This document shows positions 31,131 to 38,365 of a DNA stretch of 38,419 bases, piece by piece. The stretch comes from Caulobacter sp. GTDB lineage: Bacteria; Pseudomonadota; Alphaproteobacteria; Caulobacterales; Caulobacteraceae. Position 1 is the stretch's first letter. Each line of letters starts with the position of its first letter. The position numbers and the translations under genes are program-made. The stretch is taken from the NCBI GenBank assembly GCA_017744495.1, contig JAGIBE010000210.1, forward strand, positions 1-38,419, given 5' to 3'. The notes beneath the pieces are model-generated. The model ran no database searches. It saw nothing but the letters and a program-made list of their open reading frames with translations, and had not been told where the DNA came from.

Positions 31131-31155
31131 AACGTGGCTCCCCCGACAGGGTTCC
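31131..31155 (-). promoter_or_regulatory. SigT (EcfG) promoter of the GsrN-like sRNA
   Basis: On the minus strand GGAAC (31151-31155), N16, CGTT (31131-31134), an exact consensus match. The predicted start (around 31124) coincides with the first base of the sRNA stem. Confidence 0.8.
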
Positions 31156-31235
31156 CGCCATCCGAAACTTTTTTCGCCTTTTCCGCGATTATTTTTTCGG
31201 GACTCTTGAGAAGCCCATTCAGGCGGGGCCCGCAC

Positions 31236-31260
31236 GGAACGTCGCCCGCGACGAGACGTT
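31236..31260 (+). promoter_or_regulatory. SigT (EcfG) promoter for two small membrane-protein genes
   Basis: GGAAC (31236-31240), N16, CGTT (31257-31260), an exact consensus match 45 bp upstream of the GTG at 31305. The preceding bases 31160-31205 are T-rich and contain no gene. Confidence 0.75.
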
Positions 31261-31304
31261 GATTTTCCAGGAGGCCGTATGGCCTCGAACTGGGGAGCAA
31301 CGTC

Positions 31305-31514
31305 GTGATCCGCACCTTTCAGACCGAACATGGTGGACTGGCCTTCGAAAGCGCGCCGACGCGGCGGCAGAAGGCTCGACGCAATCGCCTGACGGCGTTG
31401 GTGGTGATCGCCGCGGTGGCGGCGTCGGCGGGGCTTCTCCAGCACTTCAATGACAACCTGGCTCCAGGCGGTCCGGCGACGTCCGGCGCGGGAGCCTATT
31501 ACGCCGCCCGATAA
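31305..31514 (+). CDS. Small single-span membrane protein
   Basis: The 69-residue product has a cytoplasmic, Arg-rich start (about residues 1-28, ending RRQKARRNR), one membrane span LTALVVIAAVAASAGLL (about 29-46) and a short Gly/Ala/Tyr tail. I do not recognise a family. The GTG start at 31305 is supported by GGAGCAACGTC upstream. It is the first gene after a perfect SigT promoter and lies 11 bp before a second small membrane-protein gene, so it is probably a stress-induced envelope protein. Confidence 0.65.
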   Translation: MIRTFQTEHGGLAFESAPTRRQKARRNRLTALVVIAAVAASAGLLQHFNDNLAPGGPATSGAGAYYAAR

Positions 31515-31525
31515 GGAGGCTCCCA

Positions 31526-31777
31526 ATGCCCGCCGACCTCGAACAACATCATCCCGCCGTCAACGCCACCCGCGCTCGTCAAGGCCGTTGGGGCAAGCAC
31601 GTCTTCTGGGTCCTTATCATTTCGACCGTTCTGGCCGCCGCCGCCCTGTTCGGCGCATGGGGTATGCGCTCGGGTGACATCGCCAGCGTGGAGCATACGC
31701 GTGGCGCGACCACTCAGGGCGAAGCCCAGCAGTACTCGACCGAGCAGGCGCCGGTGAAGCAGACGCCGGCCGGCTGA
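31526..31777 (+). CDS. Small single-span membrane protein
   Basis: This 83-residue protein has a 22-residue hydrophilic start, a membrane span HVFWVLIISTVLAAAALFGAW (about residues 25-45) and a polar, Gln/Thr/Glu-rich tail that should face the periplasm. The family is not recognised. An excellent RBS, AAGGAGG at 31512-31518, overlaps the stop of the preceding gene. It shares that gene's SigT promoter. Confidence 0.72.
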   Translation: MPADLEQHHPAVNATRARQGRWGKHVFWVLIISTVLAAAALFGAWGMRSGDIASVEHTRGATTQGEAQQYSTEQAPVKQTPAG

Positions 31778-31811
31778 CCTGCTTCGAACGGGTGGCGCGA
31801 GGCGCCGCAAA

Positions 31812-31841
31812 GAAAAAGGCCCCGGTGAAAGCCGGGGCCTT
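31812..31841 (-). terminator. Intrinsic terminator of phyR
   Basis: AAGGCCCCGG (31816-31825), loop TGAAAG, CCGGGGCCTT (31832-31841). On the minus strand, downstream of the phyR stop (31865), the stem runs into CCTTTTTCTTTG. It may also end the plus-strand small-gene operon. Confidence 0.85.
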
Positions 31842-31864
31842 GATCGTTTGGAGCCTGACGAGGA

Positions 31865-32665
31865 TCAGGCCGCCTTCTGGGTCCGGCGCGGATGGAAGAA
31901 CAGCGCTTGGCCGATCGCCGCCTTCACGGTCTCCGGTTGGAAGGGCTTGGTGATCAGGAAAGTCGGCTCCGGACGCTCGCCGGTCAGCAGGCGCTCGGGG
32001 AATGCGGTGATGAAGATCACCGGGACATCCAGGCGAGCCAGGATGTCCTTGACCGCGTCGATACCCGACGAGCCGTCGGCCAACTGGATATCGGCCAGCA
32101 CCAGTCCGGGCGTGCGGCGGGACACCGCGTCGACCGCCTCGCCGCGGGTGGCGGCGATATCGATCACGTCATGGCCCAGTTCGCGGACCAGGGCTTCGAT
32201 GTCGGCGGCGATCACCGGCTCGTCCTCGATGATCAGGACCTCCGTGGCCAGTTCGGCGTCGATCTCGGCCTGGGCCTCGGCGATCAGCCGTTCGACCTCG
32301 GCGAAGTCGCAATCGAGAATCTGCGACGCCTCGGTTGGCGTGAAGCCTTCCAGGGCGGTCAGCAGGAACGCCTGGCGTGAACGCGGGGCGATGCGCATCA
32401 GCCGCTGCGAGGCGTCGTCGGCGGCGTTGGACTGGTCGTCGCGTCGCGCTTCCAGCTGGGCGCCCGAGGACAGCCAGATGGCGTGGAACACGCGATACAA
32501 GGCGACGCGCGGCGACAGGTTGGCGTCCAGCGACCGCTCGCCGGCCGCCAGGGCCTCGAGCGCGACGCGGACATAGTGGTCGCCTGTGGTCTGGTCGCCG
32601 GTCAGGGCGCGCGCGTAGCGACGAACGTAGGGCAGGTGCGGCGCCAGCCGGGCAAGAAGACTCAT
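31865..32665 (-). CDS. phyR: Anti-anti-sigma factor PhyR
   Basis: The 266-residue central regulator of the alphaproteobacterial general stress response has an N-terminal sigma-like domain (about residues 1-130; LLARLAPHLPYVRRYARALTGD, then a sigma4-like PTEASQILDCDFAEVERLI). A receiver domain (about 138-258) follows, with acidic pocket IIEDEP, phospho-acceptor Asp192 in LADIQLADGSSG, ITAFPERL and Lys in TKPFQP (the FATGUY-type motif). When phosphorylated it exposes the sigma-like domain and sequesters NepR, freeing SigT. An RBS GGGAGGGG precedes the ATG at 32665. It is divergent from nepR-sigT with an exact SigT promoter, so it is autoregulated. Confidence 0.97.
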   Translation of the reverse strand: MSLLARLAPHLPYVRRYARALTGDQTTGDHYVRVALEALAAGERSLDANLSPRVALYRVFHAIWLSSGAQLEARRDDQSNAADDASQRLMRIAPRSRQAFLLTALEGFTPTEASQILDCDFAEVERLIAEAQAEIDAELATEVLIIEDEPVIAADIEALVRELGHDVIDIAATRGEAVDAVSRRTPGLVLADIQLADGSSGIDAVKDILARLDVPVIFITAFPERLLTGERPEPTFLITKPFQPETVKAAIGQALFFHPRRTQKAA

Positions 32666-32745
32666 GACCCCTCCCGTGTGAGTGTCTTCGGGTACAAAAA
32701 AGCCGGGGGTGCGGTGAAGCTACGCCGTTCGGCCATCCGAACATA

Positions 32746-32770
32746 AACGCAACCCCCGGACCCCGGTTCC
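32746..32770 (-). promoter_or_regulatory. SigT (EcfG) promoter of phyR
   Basis: On the minus strand GGAAC (32766-32770), N16, CGTT (32746-32749), an exact match about 80 bp upstream of the phyR ATG. Confidence 0.85.
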
Positions 32771-32821
32771 ATGGCAGGTTCCGAAGTCAGAAGATTTTTG
32801 CCATCATACGCTCAAGCTTGT

Positions 32822-32846
32822 GGAACCCCATACGGAATCCGACGTT
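32822..32846 (+). promoter_or_regulatory. SigT (EcfG) promoter of nepR-sigT
   Basis: GGAAC (32822-32826), N16, CGTT (32843-32846). It shows that the long nepR frame opening at 32818 cannot all be translated from this transcript, and so favours the downstream start at 32911. Confidence 0.85.
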
Positions 32847-32910
32847 GTCATCGAGCGTACTCTCATTCGGCCAAAGGGGGCGGGCGCCGCGCATCGCCGG
32901 CGTCGAGGAC

Positions 32911-33096
32911 ATGATCGAACACGTACCCATGGAAGATCACCGCAAAGGGGCGGCCGCGCTGGACGAAGCGCGGCTCCGTCAGCAGGCTATCGGCGTCAAG
33001 CTTCGTCAGATGTTCGACGAGGTTGTGAACGAGCCGGTCCCCGACGAGTTTCTGGACATCCTGCGTAAGGCCGAGACGCCTTCGGGAGAGCGTTGA
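32911..33096 (+). CDS. nepR: Anti-sigma factor NepR
   Basis: This 61-residue protein matches NepR, the anti-sigma factor that holds SigT inactive and is bound by phosphorylated PhyR. The conserved helix pair is RLRQQAIGVKLRQMFDEVVNEPVPDEFLDILRKA (about residues 21-54), where the VPDEF stretch joins the two helices that wrap around the sigma factor or PhyR. The start is set at ATG 32911 because the SigT promoter covers the earlier part of the frame; ATG 32929 is an alternative, and GAGGA at 32905-32909 is rather close. It lies 2 bp before sigT in the same operon. Confidence 0.9.
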   Translation: MIEHVPMEDHRKGAAALDEARLRQQAIGVKLRQMFDEVVNEPVPDEFLDILRKAETPSGER

Positions 33097-33098
33097 GC

Positions 33099-33704
33099 AT
33101 GAGCGAAGCGCAAGTCGGCCGCTCGCCCTTCGACCCGGCCCGCGACGGGACCTTCAAGAAGGAACTCGTCACGCTCATTCCTCATTTGCGCGCCTTCGCC
33201 CGCACCTTGACGGGGGATCCCACCGCCGCTGACGACTTGGCGCAGGACGCCATGATGAAGGCTTGGGACGCCCGGGCCAGCTTCCAGCTGGGCACCAACA
33301 TGAAGGCGTGGACCTTCATGATCCTGCGCAACCAGTTCTATTCCGAGAAGCGCCGGTCCTGGCGCCAGAGCCAGCTCGACCAGGAAGCGGCCGAACGCAC
33401 TCTGGTGGCGGTCGATGACCCCGAGGCGCCGGTGGCCCTGGACGAGCTGCGGCTCAGCCTGGCGATGCTGCCGCCGGAACAGCGCGAAGCCTTGATCCTG
33501 GTTGGGGCCGGCGGCTTCGCCTACGAAGAGGCCGCCGAGATCTGCGGCTGCGCCGTGGGTACGGTGAAGAGCCGGGTCAGCCGCGCGCGGCGCGCCCTGC
33601 AGGCCATTCTCGAGGCCGGCGCCTATGACCGCGACGGCGCCGCCGCCGGCGACGCCATGTACGCCATCCTGGCCGACGCGGAGAGACTGAGCACCCTGCG
33701 GTGA
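33099..33704 (+). CDS. sigT: ECF sigma factor SigT (EcfG family)
   Basis: The 201-residue sigma factor drives the general stress regulon. Region 2 (about residues 20-90) has [33 protein letters not shown] and [20 protein letters not shown]. Region 4 (about 120-170) has [54 protein letters not shown] with the HTH. The EcfG type recognises GGAAC-N16/17-CGTT, which is found repeatedly in this window. ATG 33099 has GGAGAG at 33084-33089. The frame's upstream TTG at 33093 would overlap nepR and is less likely. Its stop overlaps the phyK start (GTGA). Confidence 0.96.
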   Translation: MSEAQVGRSPFDPARDGTFKKELVTLIPHLRAFARTLTGDPTAADDLAQDAMMKAWDARASFQLGTNMKAWTFMILRNQFYSEKRRSWRQSQLDQEAAERTLVAVDDPEAPVALDELRLSLAMLPPEQREALILVGAGGFAYEEAAEICGCAVGTVKSRVSRARRALQAILEAGAYDRDGAAAGDAMYAILADAERLSTLR

Positions 33705-35413
33705 AGCCTCTTCTCGGGCGAGGGGCCGGGGCGGTCGGATCCATCCGGGTCCGTCTGGCCGGCGCGCTGTTTCTCGCGCTCCTGCCTGTGCTGATCCTAG
33801 GCGTGCTGCAATCGGTGTTCGCCTTCAAGGCTGAGGCCGATTCGCGCCGTCAGAGCCTGGAACTGGCGGCCGGGCGCAGCGCCGCCATCGCTCGTGCTCG
33901 CATCGAGGCCGCCGGCGTCCTGCTCCAGACCCTGGGGCCGGGCTCGGTCGGGCTGGAATGCACCCAGCGGCTGGACACGGTGAGGGAGCGCCTGCCGGGC
34001 TACGCCAACCTGATCCGTTTCGACGCCTATGGCCGGGTGTCCTGCGCGGCCGGCACCACGCCGGCCGACCCCACCCGCGCCAACCGTCGCTGGTTCCAGC
34101 GCCTCGCCGCCGGCTCGCACATGGTGGTGGCCAGCATCCCGGGCGTGACCTATGCGGACGAGCCCGCGGTCCTGACGGCCGTACGGGCCGAGACGCGCGA
34201 TGGCCGTTTCGACGGCGCGATGGCCGCCGTCCTGACCCTGTCGACCATCCAGCCCGAAACCGCCAACCGCTATCTGCCGGGCGGAGCTGACGTGGCCCTG
34301 GCCGACTCCGAGGGCCATGTCTTCGCGGCCACCAATCCGCGGGCGTTCGGCACGCCGTCCACGGCCTGGCGCGACCAGGCGGTCAAGAACGGCTCGGCCC
34401 TGTGGTCGGGCCGCGACGCCGACGATCGCTCGCGCGACTTTTCGGCCGCGCCCCTGGTCGGTCAGGAGGTGTTCGTCATCCTGTCGGCCAAGGCGCCTGG
34501 CATCGCCTCCTGGGCCTGGCTGAATCCGATGCTCCGCCTGTTGGCGCCGCTGCTGGCCTTCATCCTGGCCCTGGCGGCCGTGCTCTACGCCACCGAGCAG
34601 GCGGTCATCCGCTGGATCGTCTATCTGCGCCGGGTCGCGGCCATCTACGCGCGGGGTCGCTTCACCGTGCGTCCGCTGCAGGCCGAGCGCGCGCCGCCGG
34701 AGATCCGCGAACTGGCGGCCACCCTCGACGACATGGCCGCCGGCATCGTGGCTCGCGACGCCTCTCTGCGCGACAGCCTGGGCGAGAAGGACGCGCTGAT
34801 GCGCGAGATCCATCATCGGGTGAAGAACAACCTGCAGATCATCTCCAGTCTGCTGAACATGCAGCAGCGAGCCTTGACCGATCCGGCCGCCCGCACGGCC
34901 CTGAACGACACCCGCCAGCGGATCACCGCCCTGGCCCAGATCTATCGCGCGCTCTACCAGGGTCCCGACCTCAAGCGCGTGGATCTGCGCCCGTTCCTGG
35001 AGGAGCTGACGGCCCTGCTGCTGGCTGGCGACATGTCGACCGGCGGTCCGATCCGCACCGAGGTCCACGCCGATCCGCTGGTCATCGATCCCGACCGCCT
35101 GGCGCCCCTGGCTCTGTTCGCGGTCGAGGCGATCACCAACGCCCAGAAGCACGCCCTGGCCGAGCGCGGCGGCACGCTGACGGTCGACTTCTTCGTGCGC
35201 GGGGAAGAGGCCGAGCTGGCCATCGGCGATGACGGTCCCGGCGCGCCCAAGGGGCCGGTCGAGGGGGTGGGCCGAACCCTGATGACGGCCTTCGCACGCC
35301 AGCTGCGCGGCAAACTCCTGTTCGAGGAGTCGCCGGCCGGCGGTCTGCTGGTGCGCCTGGTTTTCCCGACGCCGCAGGCCCCTTCGGTCGAGCCTGCGAC
35401 GCCCGGAACCTAG
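33701..35413 (+). CDS. phyK: Membrane sensor histidine kinase PhyK
   Basis: The 570-residue kinase has two membrane spans (about residues 18-42 and 270-300) around a periplasmic sensor domain of about 225 residues containing Cys87 and Cys115. A HAMP-like linker follows, then the HisKA_2 box [23 protein letters not shown] with phospho-acceptor His372, and a HATPase with [14 protein letters not shown] (N-box) and IGDDGPGAP (G1). It would phosphorylate PhyR. In Caulobacter a periplasmic Cys of PhyK has been reported as essential; Cys87 or Cys115 may correspond. GTG 33701 overlaps the sigT stop by 4 nt, so the kinase is cotranscribed with its target sigma factor. Confidence 0.94.
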   Translation: MKPLLGRGAGAVGSIRVRLAGALFLALLPVLILGVLQSVFAFKAEADSRRQSLELAAGRSAAIARARIEAAGVLLQTLGPGSVGLECTQRLDTVRERLPGYANLIRFDAYGRVSCAAGTTPADPTRANRRWFQRLAAGSHMVVASIPGVTYADEPAVLTAVRAETRDGRFDGAMAAVLTLSTIQPETANRYLPGGADVALADSEGHVFAATNPRAFGTPSTAWRDQAVKNGSALWSGRDADDRSRDFSAAPLVGQEVFVILSAKAPGIASWAWLNPMLRLLAPLLAFILALAAVLYATEQAVIRWIVYLRRVAAIYARGRFTVRPLQAERAPPEIRELAATLDDMAAGIVARDASLRDSLGEKDALMREIHHRVKNNLQIISSLLNMQQRALTDPAARTALNDTRQRITALAQIYRALYQGPDLKRVDLRPFLEELTALLLAGDMSTGGPIRTEVHADPLVIDPDRLAPLALFAVEAITNAQKHALAERGGTLTVDFFVRGEEAELAIGDDGPGAPKGPVEGVGRTLMTAFARQLRGKLLFEESPAGGLLVRLVFPTPQAPSVEPATPGT

Positions 35414-35429
35414 CTGGGCCATCTACGTT
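35405..35429 (+). promoter_or_regulatory. SigT (EcfG) promoter of the entericidin-like gene
   Basis: GGAAC (35405-35409), N16, CGTT (35426-35429), an exact consensus match that overlaps the phyK stop codon (35411-35413) and lies 52 bp before the ATG at 35481. Confidence 0.8.
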
Positions 35430-35480
35430 CTTGTGGGGCAACAGCTCAGACGCCCTTTGGGCGATCACCGGAGAAGACCC

Positions 35481-35615
35481 ATGCGTAAGTTCATCGTTCT
35501 GGCCGCGATCGCCGCCAGCCTCACCGTCGCCGCCTGCAACACCGTGGAAGGCGCCGGCAAGGACGTCTCGTCGGCCGGCCAGGCCGTCAGCGACACCGCC
35601 AAGGACGCCAAGTAG
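35481..35615 (+). CDS. Entericidin-like small lipoprotein
   Basis: This 44-residue lipoprotein has a signal MRKFIVLAAIAASLTVAAC with lipobox TVAAC (Cys19), followed by NTVEGAGKDVSSAGQAVSDTAKDAK, the amphipathic pattern of the entericidin A/B family (EcnAB). Entericidins form a small antidote/toxin lipoprotein pair in E. coli; in alphaproteobacteria single copies of this family are common general stress genes of unclear function. GGAGA lies upstream of the ATG at 35481. A SigT promoter precedes it and a terminator follows, so it is a monocistronic stress gene. Confidence 0.88.
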   Translation: MRKFIVLAAIAASLTVAACNTVEGAGKDVSSAGQAVSDTAKDAK

Positions 35616-35660
35616 CGCTCTGACGGAAGGGCTGGAGTCGGTTCGGCCGGCTCCAGGGCG

Positions 35661-35692
35661 AAGCCCGCCGGTCCCGTGATCGGCGGGCTTTT
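35661..35692 (+). terminator. Intrinsic terminator of the entericidin-like gene
   Basis: AAGCCCGCCG (35661-35670), a 10-nt loop, CGGCGGGCTT (35681-35690), then TT. From 35700 to 35873 the sequence is unusually AT-rich for this window. Confidence 0.85.
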
Positions 35693-35873
35693 CCGTGCCG
35701 ATGCGATCGCGATTTTCTATTCTAGATTTTATTTCTTCAGTGCAACTTCAAGACGATTTCGCAACGTAGAACTATGCTTCGTGACAATCGGTTCGAACTG
35801 TTGCCACGGCGGTTACAAATCTCTTCGGAAACGAGGTTGAACCGATATTCGCCAGCCAAGCTGGGACTTCACC

Positions 35874-36968
35874 TTGGGAGCCTCCTTCCACGGATATGAC
35901 TCCAACTTGCCGCGTCCGTCCTCAGCGCCGATCTTCGTCCACAGCGGCTGGCGGTGTTCCAGCACCTATGTTTGGCGCCGCTTCCGCGCCGTTCCCGGGG
36001 TGACCGCCTATTACGAGCCCTGGCATGAACAGCTCGCCACGCTGACGCCCGAACGGATCGCCAGCGAGCGACCTGAAACCAGCGGCCTACGCCACCCCAC
36101 GGACGGCTTGCCCTATCTGTCGGAATTCTCCGACCTGCTGAAGCCCGGGGGCGGCGTCCACGGCTTTGAGACGCGCCTGGCCCTAGACGACTATCTGCTG
36201 TCGCCCGACCAGGAGGACGCCGGCCAGGCCGCCTATGTCGAGACCTTGATCGAAGCGGCGCGGCGCGAAGGCCGCACCCCGTTGCTGGCCTGCTGCCGGA
36301 CCCTGGGGCGGATCGGCTGGTTGCGCCGGCGGTTCGGCGGCACCCACATCGTGCTGATCCGCGATCCCGTGCAGCAGTGGCGGTCGTTCTATTCGCTGCG
36401 CAAACGGCCCCGGCCGACCTATTTCGAGCTGTGCCAGTACGTGATCCTGTCCGAGATCGCCGGCGGCGAGGCCGGGGCGCGGCGGCTGGGCCTGACGGCG
36501 GGCAAAGGCGACCTGTTCGAGCGCATCCAGGCCGTGCGCAAACGCTTGAAGCAAGCTCCCGCTCGGACCTCGTTCGCCGCCTTCCTGGCCGTCTACGTGC
36601 TGTCCTACGTGTCGGCCCTGCCGCGCGCCGATTTGGTCATCGATGTTGACCGCCTGGGCGACGACCCGCAGTACGCCAAGACCATGGCCACCGCGATCGA
36701 GGTTCTGACCGGGGTGAAGCTGGATTTCAGCGATTGCCGCACGCCGCCGCCGCATGCCGGCAAGCTGGCGGTCGACTATCGCAAGGAAGCCGTGGAGATG
36801 ATCGAGGCGCTGGACCTGAGCGCGGCGATCACGGCGCCGGGGCCGGTCCAGACCCTCTATCGCAAGCTGGCCAAGGCGCTGCCCGATCGCGAGCCGGAGA
36901 CGGTCTGGGCGCGGATGCTGGCCTTCTGGCGCGAGCGGGGCGCCAAGCTGGGCATGGTCGAGGCCTGA
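35874..36968 (+). CDS. Sulfotransferase-like protein
   Basis: The 364-residue product resembles bacterial sulfotransferase-family proteins that use PAPS. APIFVHSGWRCSSTYVWRRF (about residues 18-37) is the P-loop-like 5'-phosphosulfate-binding site, and HIVLIRDPVQQWRSFYSLRK (about residues 158-177) corresponds to the 3'-phosphate-binding strand and helix with its Arg-Asp and Ser. The middle and C-terminal regions are not familiar. The frame opens with a TTG at 35874 and no in-frame ATG precedes the P-loop; a TGA at 35838 blocks a longer start, and the ribosome-binding site is weak. A TCGGTTC/GAACCGA repeat (35788-35845) precedes it. The substrate (glycan or peptide) is unknown. Confidence 0.72.
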   Translation: MGASFHGYDSNLPRPSSAPIFVHSGWRCSSTYVWRRFRAVPGVTAYYEPWHEQLATLTPERIASERPETSGLRHPTDGLPYLSEFSDLLKPGGGVHGFETRLALDDYLLSPDQEDAGQAAYVETLIEAARREGRTPLLACCRTLGRIGWLRRRFGGTHIVLIRDPVQQWRSFYSLRKRPRPTYFELCQYVILSEIAGGEAGARRLGLTAGKGDLFERIQAVRKRLKQAPARTSFAAFLAVYVLSYVSALPRADLVIDVDRLGDDPQYAKTMATAIEVLTGVKLDFSDCRTPPPHAGKLAVDYRKEAVEMIEALDLSAAITAPGPVQTLYRKLAKALPDREPETVWARMLAFWRERGAKLGMVEA

Positions 36969-36987
36969 CGACCTGAGAGGGCCGGCC

Positions 36988-37800
36988 TCAGGCCGCGGCG
37001 CGGGTGAACAGTCCCACGCGGCCGGCGATCGCCCGCACCGACCCGCTGACGCCTTCGAGGGACTCGCCGCTGCCGACCAGCAGCACGCCGTCGTCCTCCA
37101 GCCGGGCGGCCAGGCTGTCGATCACCCGGCCGTGCAGGCTGGGGTCCAGGCCCGGCAGGACGTTGCGCAGCAGGATGACGTCGAACTTGCCCATCGAGGA
37201 CAGGTCGGCAAGCAGATTGATCCGCCGCCAGCGCACCGCCTGGCGGATGCGCGGGCTGATGGCCCACATCTCGTCCTGATTGTCGAAATGCTTGACCAGC
37301 AGGCGGATCGGCAGGCCGCGCTGGACCTCGAACTGGGTGTAGAGGCCGCTCTGGGCCTTTTCCAGGCAGCGGTCGGAGAGGTCCGAGCCGAAGAACTCGA
37401 ACCGCGCGCCCGGTTCCAGATCGACCGATTCGGCGGCGGTCATGGCCAGGGAATAGACCTCCTGGCCGGTCGAGCAGGCCGCGCTCCAGATGCGGATCGG
37501 CCGCTTGCGGACCAGTTTGGACAGGGTCGGCAGCAGTTCGTCGCGCAGCTGGGCGAAGACCTCGCGGTCGCGGAAGAAGGCGGTCTCGTTCAGGGTCAGG
37601 GCCTCGACGACGGCCCAGATCAGCCGCTCGTCCCGGGTGGCGCGCAGGGCCGCGATCATCGCCTCGATCGAGTCGAAACCCTCGCGGCGGGCCAGCGGAT
37701 TGAGCCGGCTCTCGACCAGATAGGCCTTGTCGCTCTCGATGCGCAGGCCGGCGCGCTGGCGGGCCAGGGCGGCCAGCAGGTCCATGTCCTCGGGCGTCAC
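36988..37800 (-). CDS. cheR: Chemotaxis methyltransferase CheR
   Basis: The 270-residue protein methylates glutamates of chemoreceptors with S-adenosylmethionine. The N-terminal helical domain (about residues 1-75; GLRIESDKAYLVESRLNPLARREGF) binds the receptor. The catalytic domain has NETAFFRD, the SAM-binding IWSAACSTGQEVYSLAM, FFGSDLSDRCLEKAQSGLYTQFEV and FDVILLRNVL. GTG 37800 overlaps the cheY TGA by 4 nt (GTGA); an internal ATG at 37785 is a weaker alternative. The two-gene cheY-cheR unit has no receptor or CheA here, so it probably works with components encoded elsewhere. Confidence 0.93.
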   Translation of the reverse strand: MTPEDMDLLAALARQRAGLRIESDKAYLVESRLNPLARREGFDSIEAMIAALRATRDERLIWAVVEALTLNETAFFRDREVFAQLRDELLPTLSKLVRKRPIRIWSAACSTGQEVYSLAMTAAESVDLEPGARFEFFGSDLSDRCLEKAQSGLYTQFEVQRGLPIRLLVKHFDNQDEMWAISPRIRQAVRWRRINLLADLSSMGKFDVILLRNVLPGLDPSLHGRVIDSLAARLEDDGVLLVGSGESLEGVSGSVRAIAGRVGLFTRAAA

Positions 37801-38174
37801 AGCAGACCCGCCTCGGCGAACTTCGCCGCGATGATGTCGCCGTCGAACGGCTTCATGATGTACTCGTCCGCGCCGGCGTCCAGCGCCTCGCGGATGGCCT
37901 CGATCCTGTTCTCGACGGTGCAGAAGACCACGGTCGGACCCTTGCCGCCCGGTTCCTGGCGCAGATGGCGCAGGAACTCGATCCCGTTCATCACCGGCAT
38001 GTTCCAATCCAGGAGCACGGCGTCAGGCATCGCCGCCCGACACCAGGCCAGGGCTTCCACGCCATCGGCGGCCTCGGCGATCTCGAAGCCTATGTCTTCC
38101 AGGACGCGCCGGGCGACTTTGCGGATCACCCGGCTGTCGTCGACGACGAGACAGGTCTTCACGGCACGCTCCAC
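37797..38174 (-). CDS. cheY: CheY-like response regulator
   Basis: This 125-residue protein is a single receiver domain: acidic pair Asp12-Asp13 in LVVDDSRVIRKV, phospho-acceptor Asp56 in VLLDWNMPVMNG, Thr86 in VVFCTVENR, and Lys108 in YIMKPFDGD. It resembles CheY proteins that signal to the flagellar motor, but Caulobacter-type genomes hold many CheY paralogues and some act on adhesion or development instead. It is the first gene of a cheY-cheR operon with a 4-nt overlap. A long leader separates it from the next gene on the same strand. Confidence 0.92.
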   Translation of the reverse strand: MERAVKTCLVVDDSRVIRKVARRVLEDIGFEIAEAADGVEALAWCRAAMPDAVLLDWNMPVMNGIEFLRHLRQEPGGKGPTVVFCTVENRIEAIREALDAGADEYIMKPFDGDIIAAKFAEAGLL

Positions 38175-38304
38175 TCCAATCCCCGCAGCTTGCGGCCCAG
38201 GATGTTAAGGAGCGGTGACGGCGGCCGTGATCTTGGGCGTTTTGTCGCGGGAAAAGCGCTGGAGGTCGGGGAACTCCGTTGTCGCCCGTGGCGGGCAAAA
38301 GAAA

Positions 38305-38332
38305 ACGGCGGCCGGATCGCTCCGGCCGCCGT
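38305..38332 (-). terminator. Intrinsic terminator of the gene at the right edge
   Basis: ACGGCGGCCGGA (38305-38316), loop TCGC, TCCGGCCGCCGT (38321-38332): a perfect 12-bp stem. On the minus strand it is followed by TTTTCTTTTG, downstream of the stop at 38366. Confidence 0.9.
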
Positions 38333-38365
38333 CTCTAAGCTCTAATCTTCGCTATGCGGCGAAGC

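Noticed and set aside
31014-31526. A 170-codon minus-strand frame over the sRNA and the first small membrane gene
   Set aside because: Arg/Pro-rich with no ribosome-binding site; the region is better explained by the sRNA, its terminator and the divergent SigT promoters.
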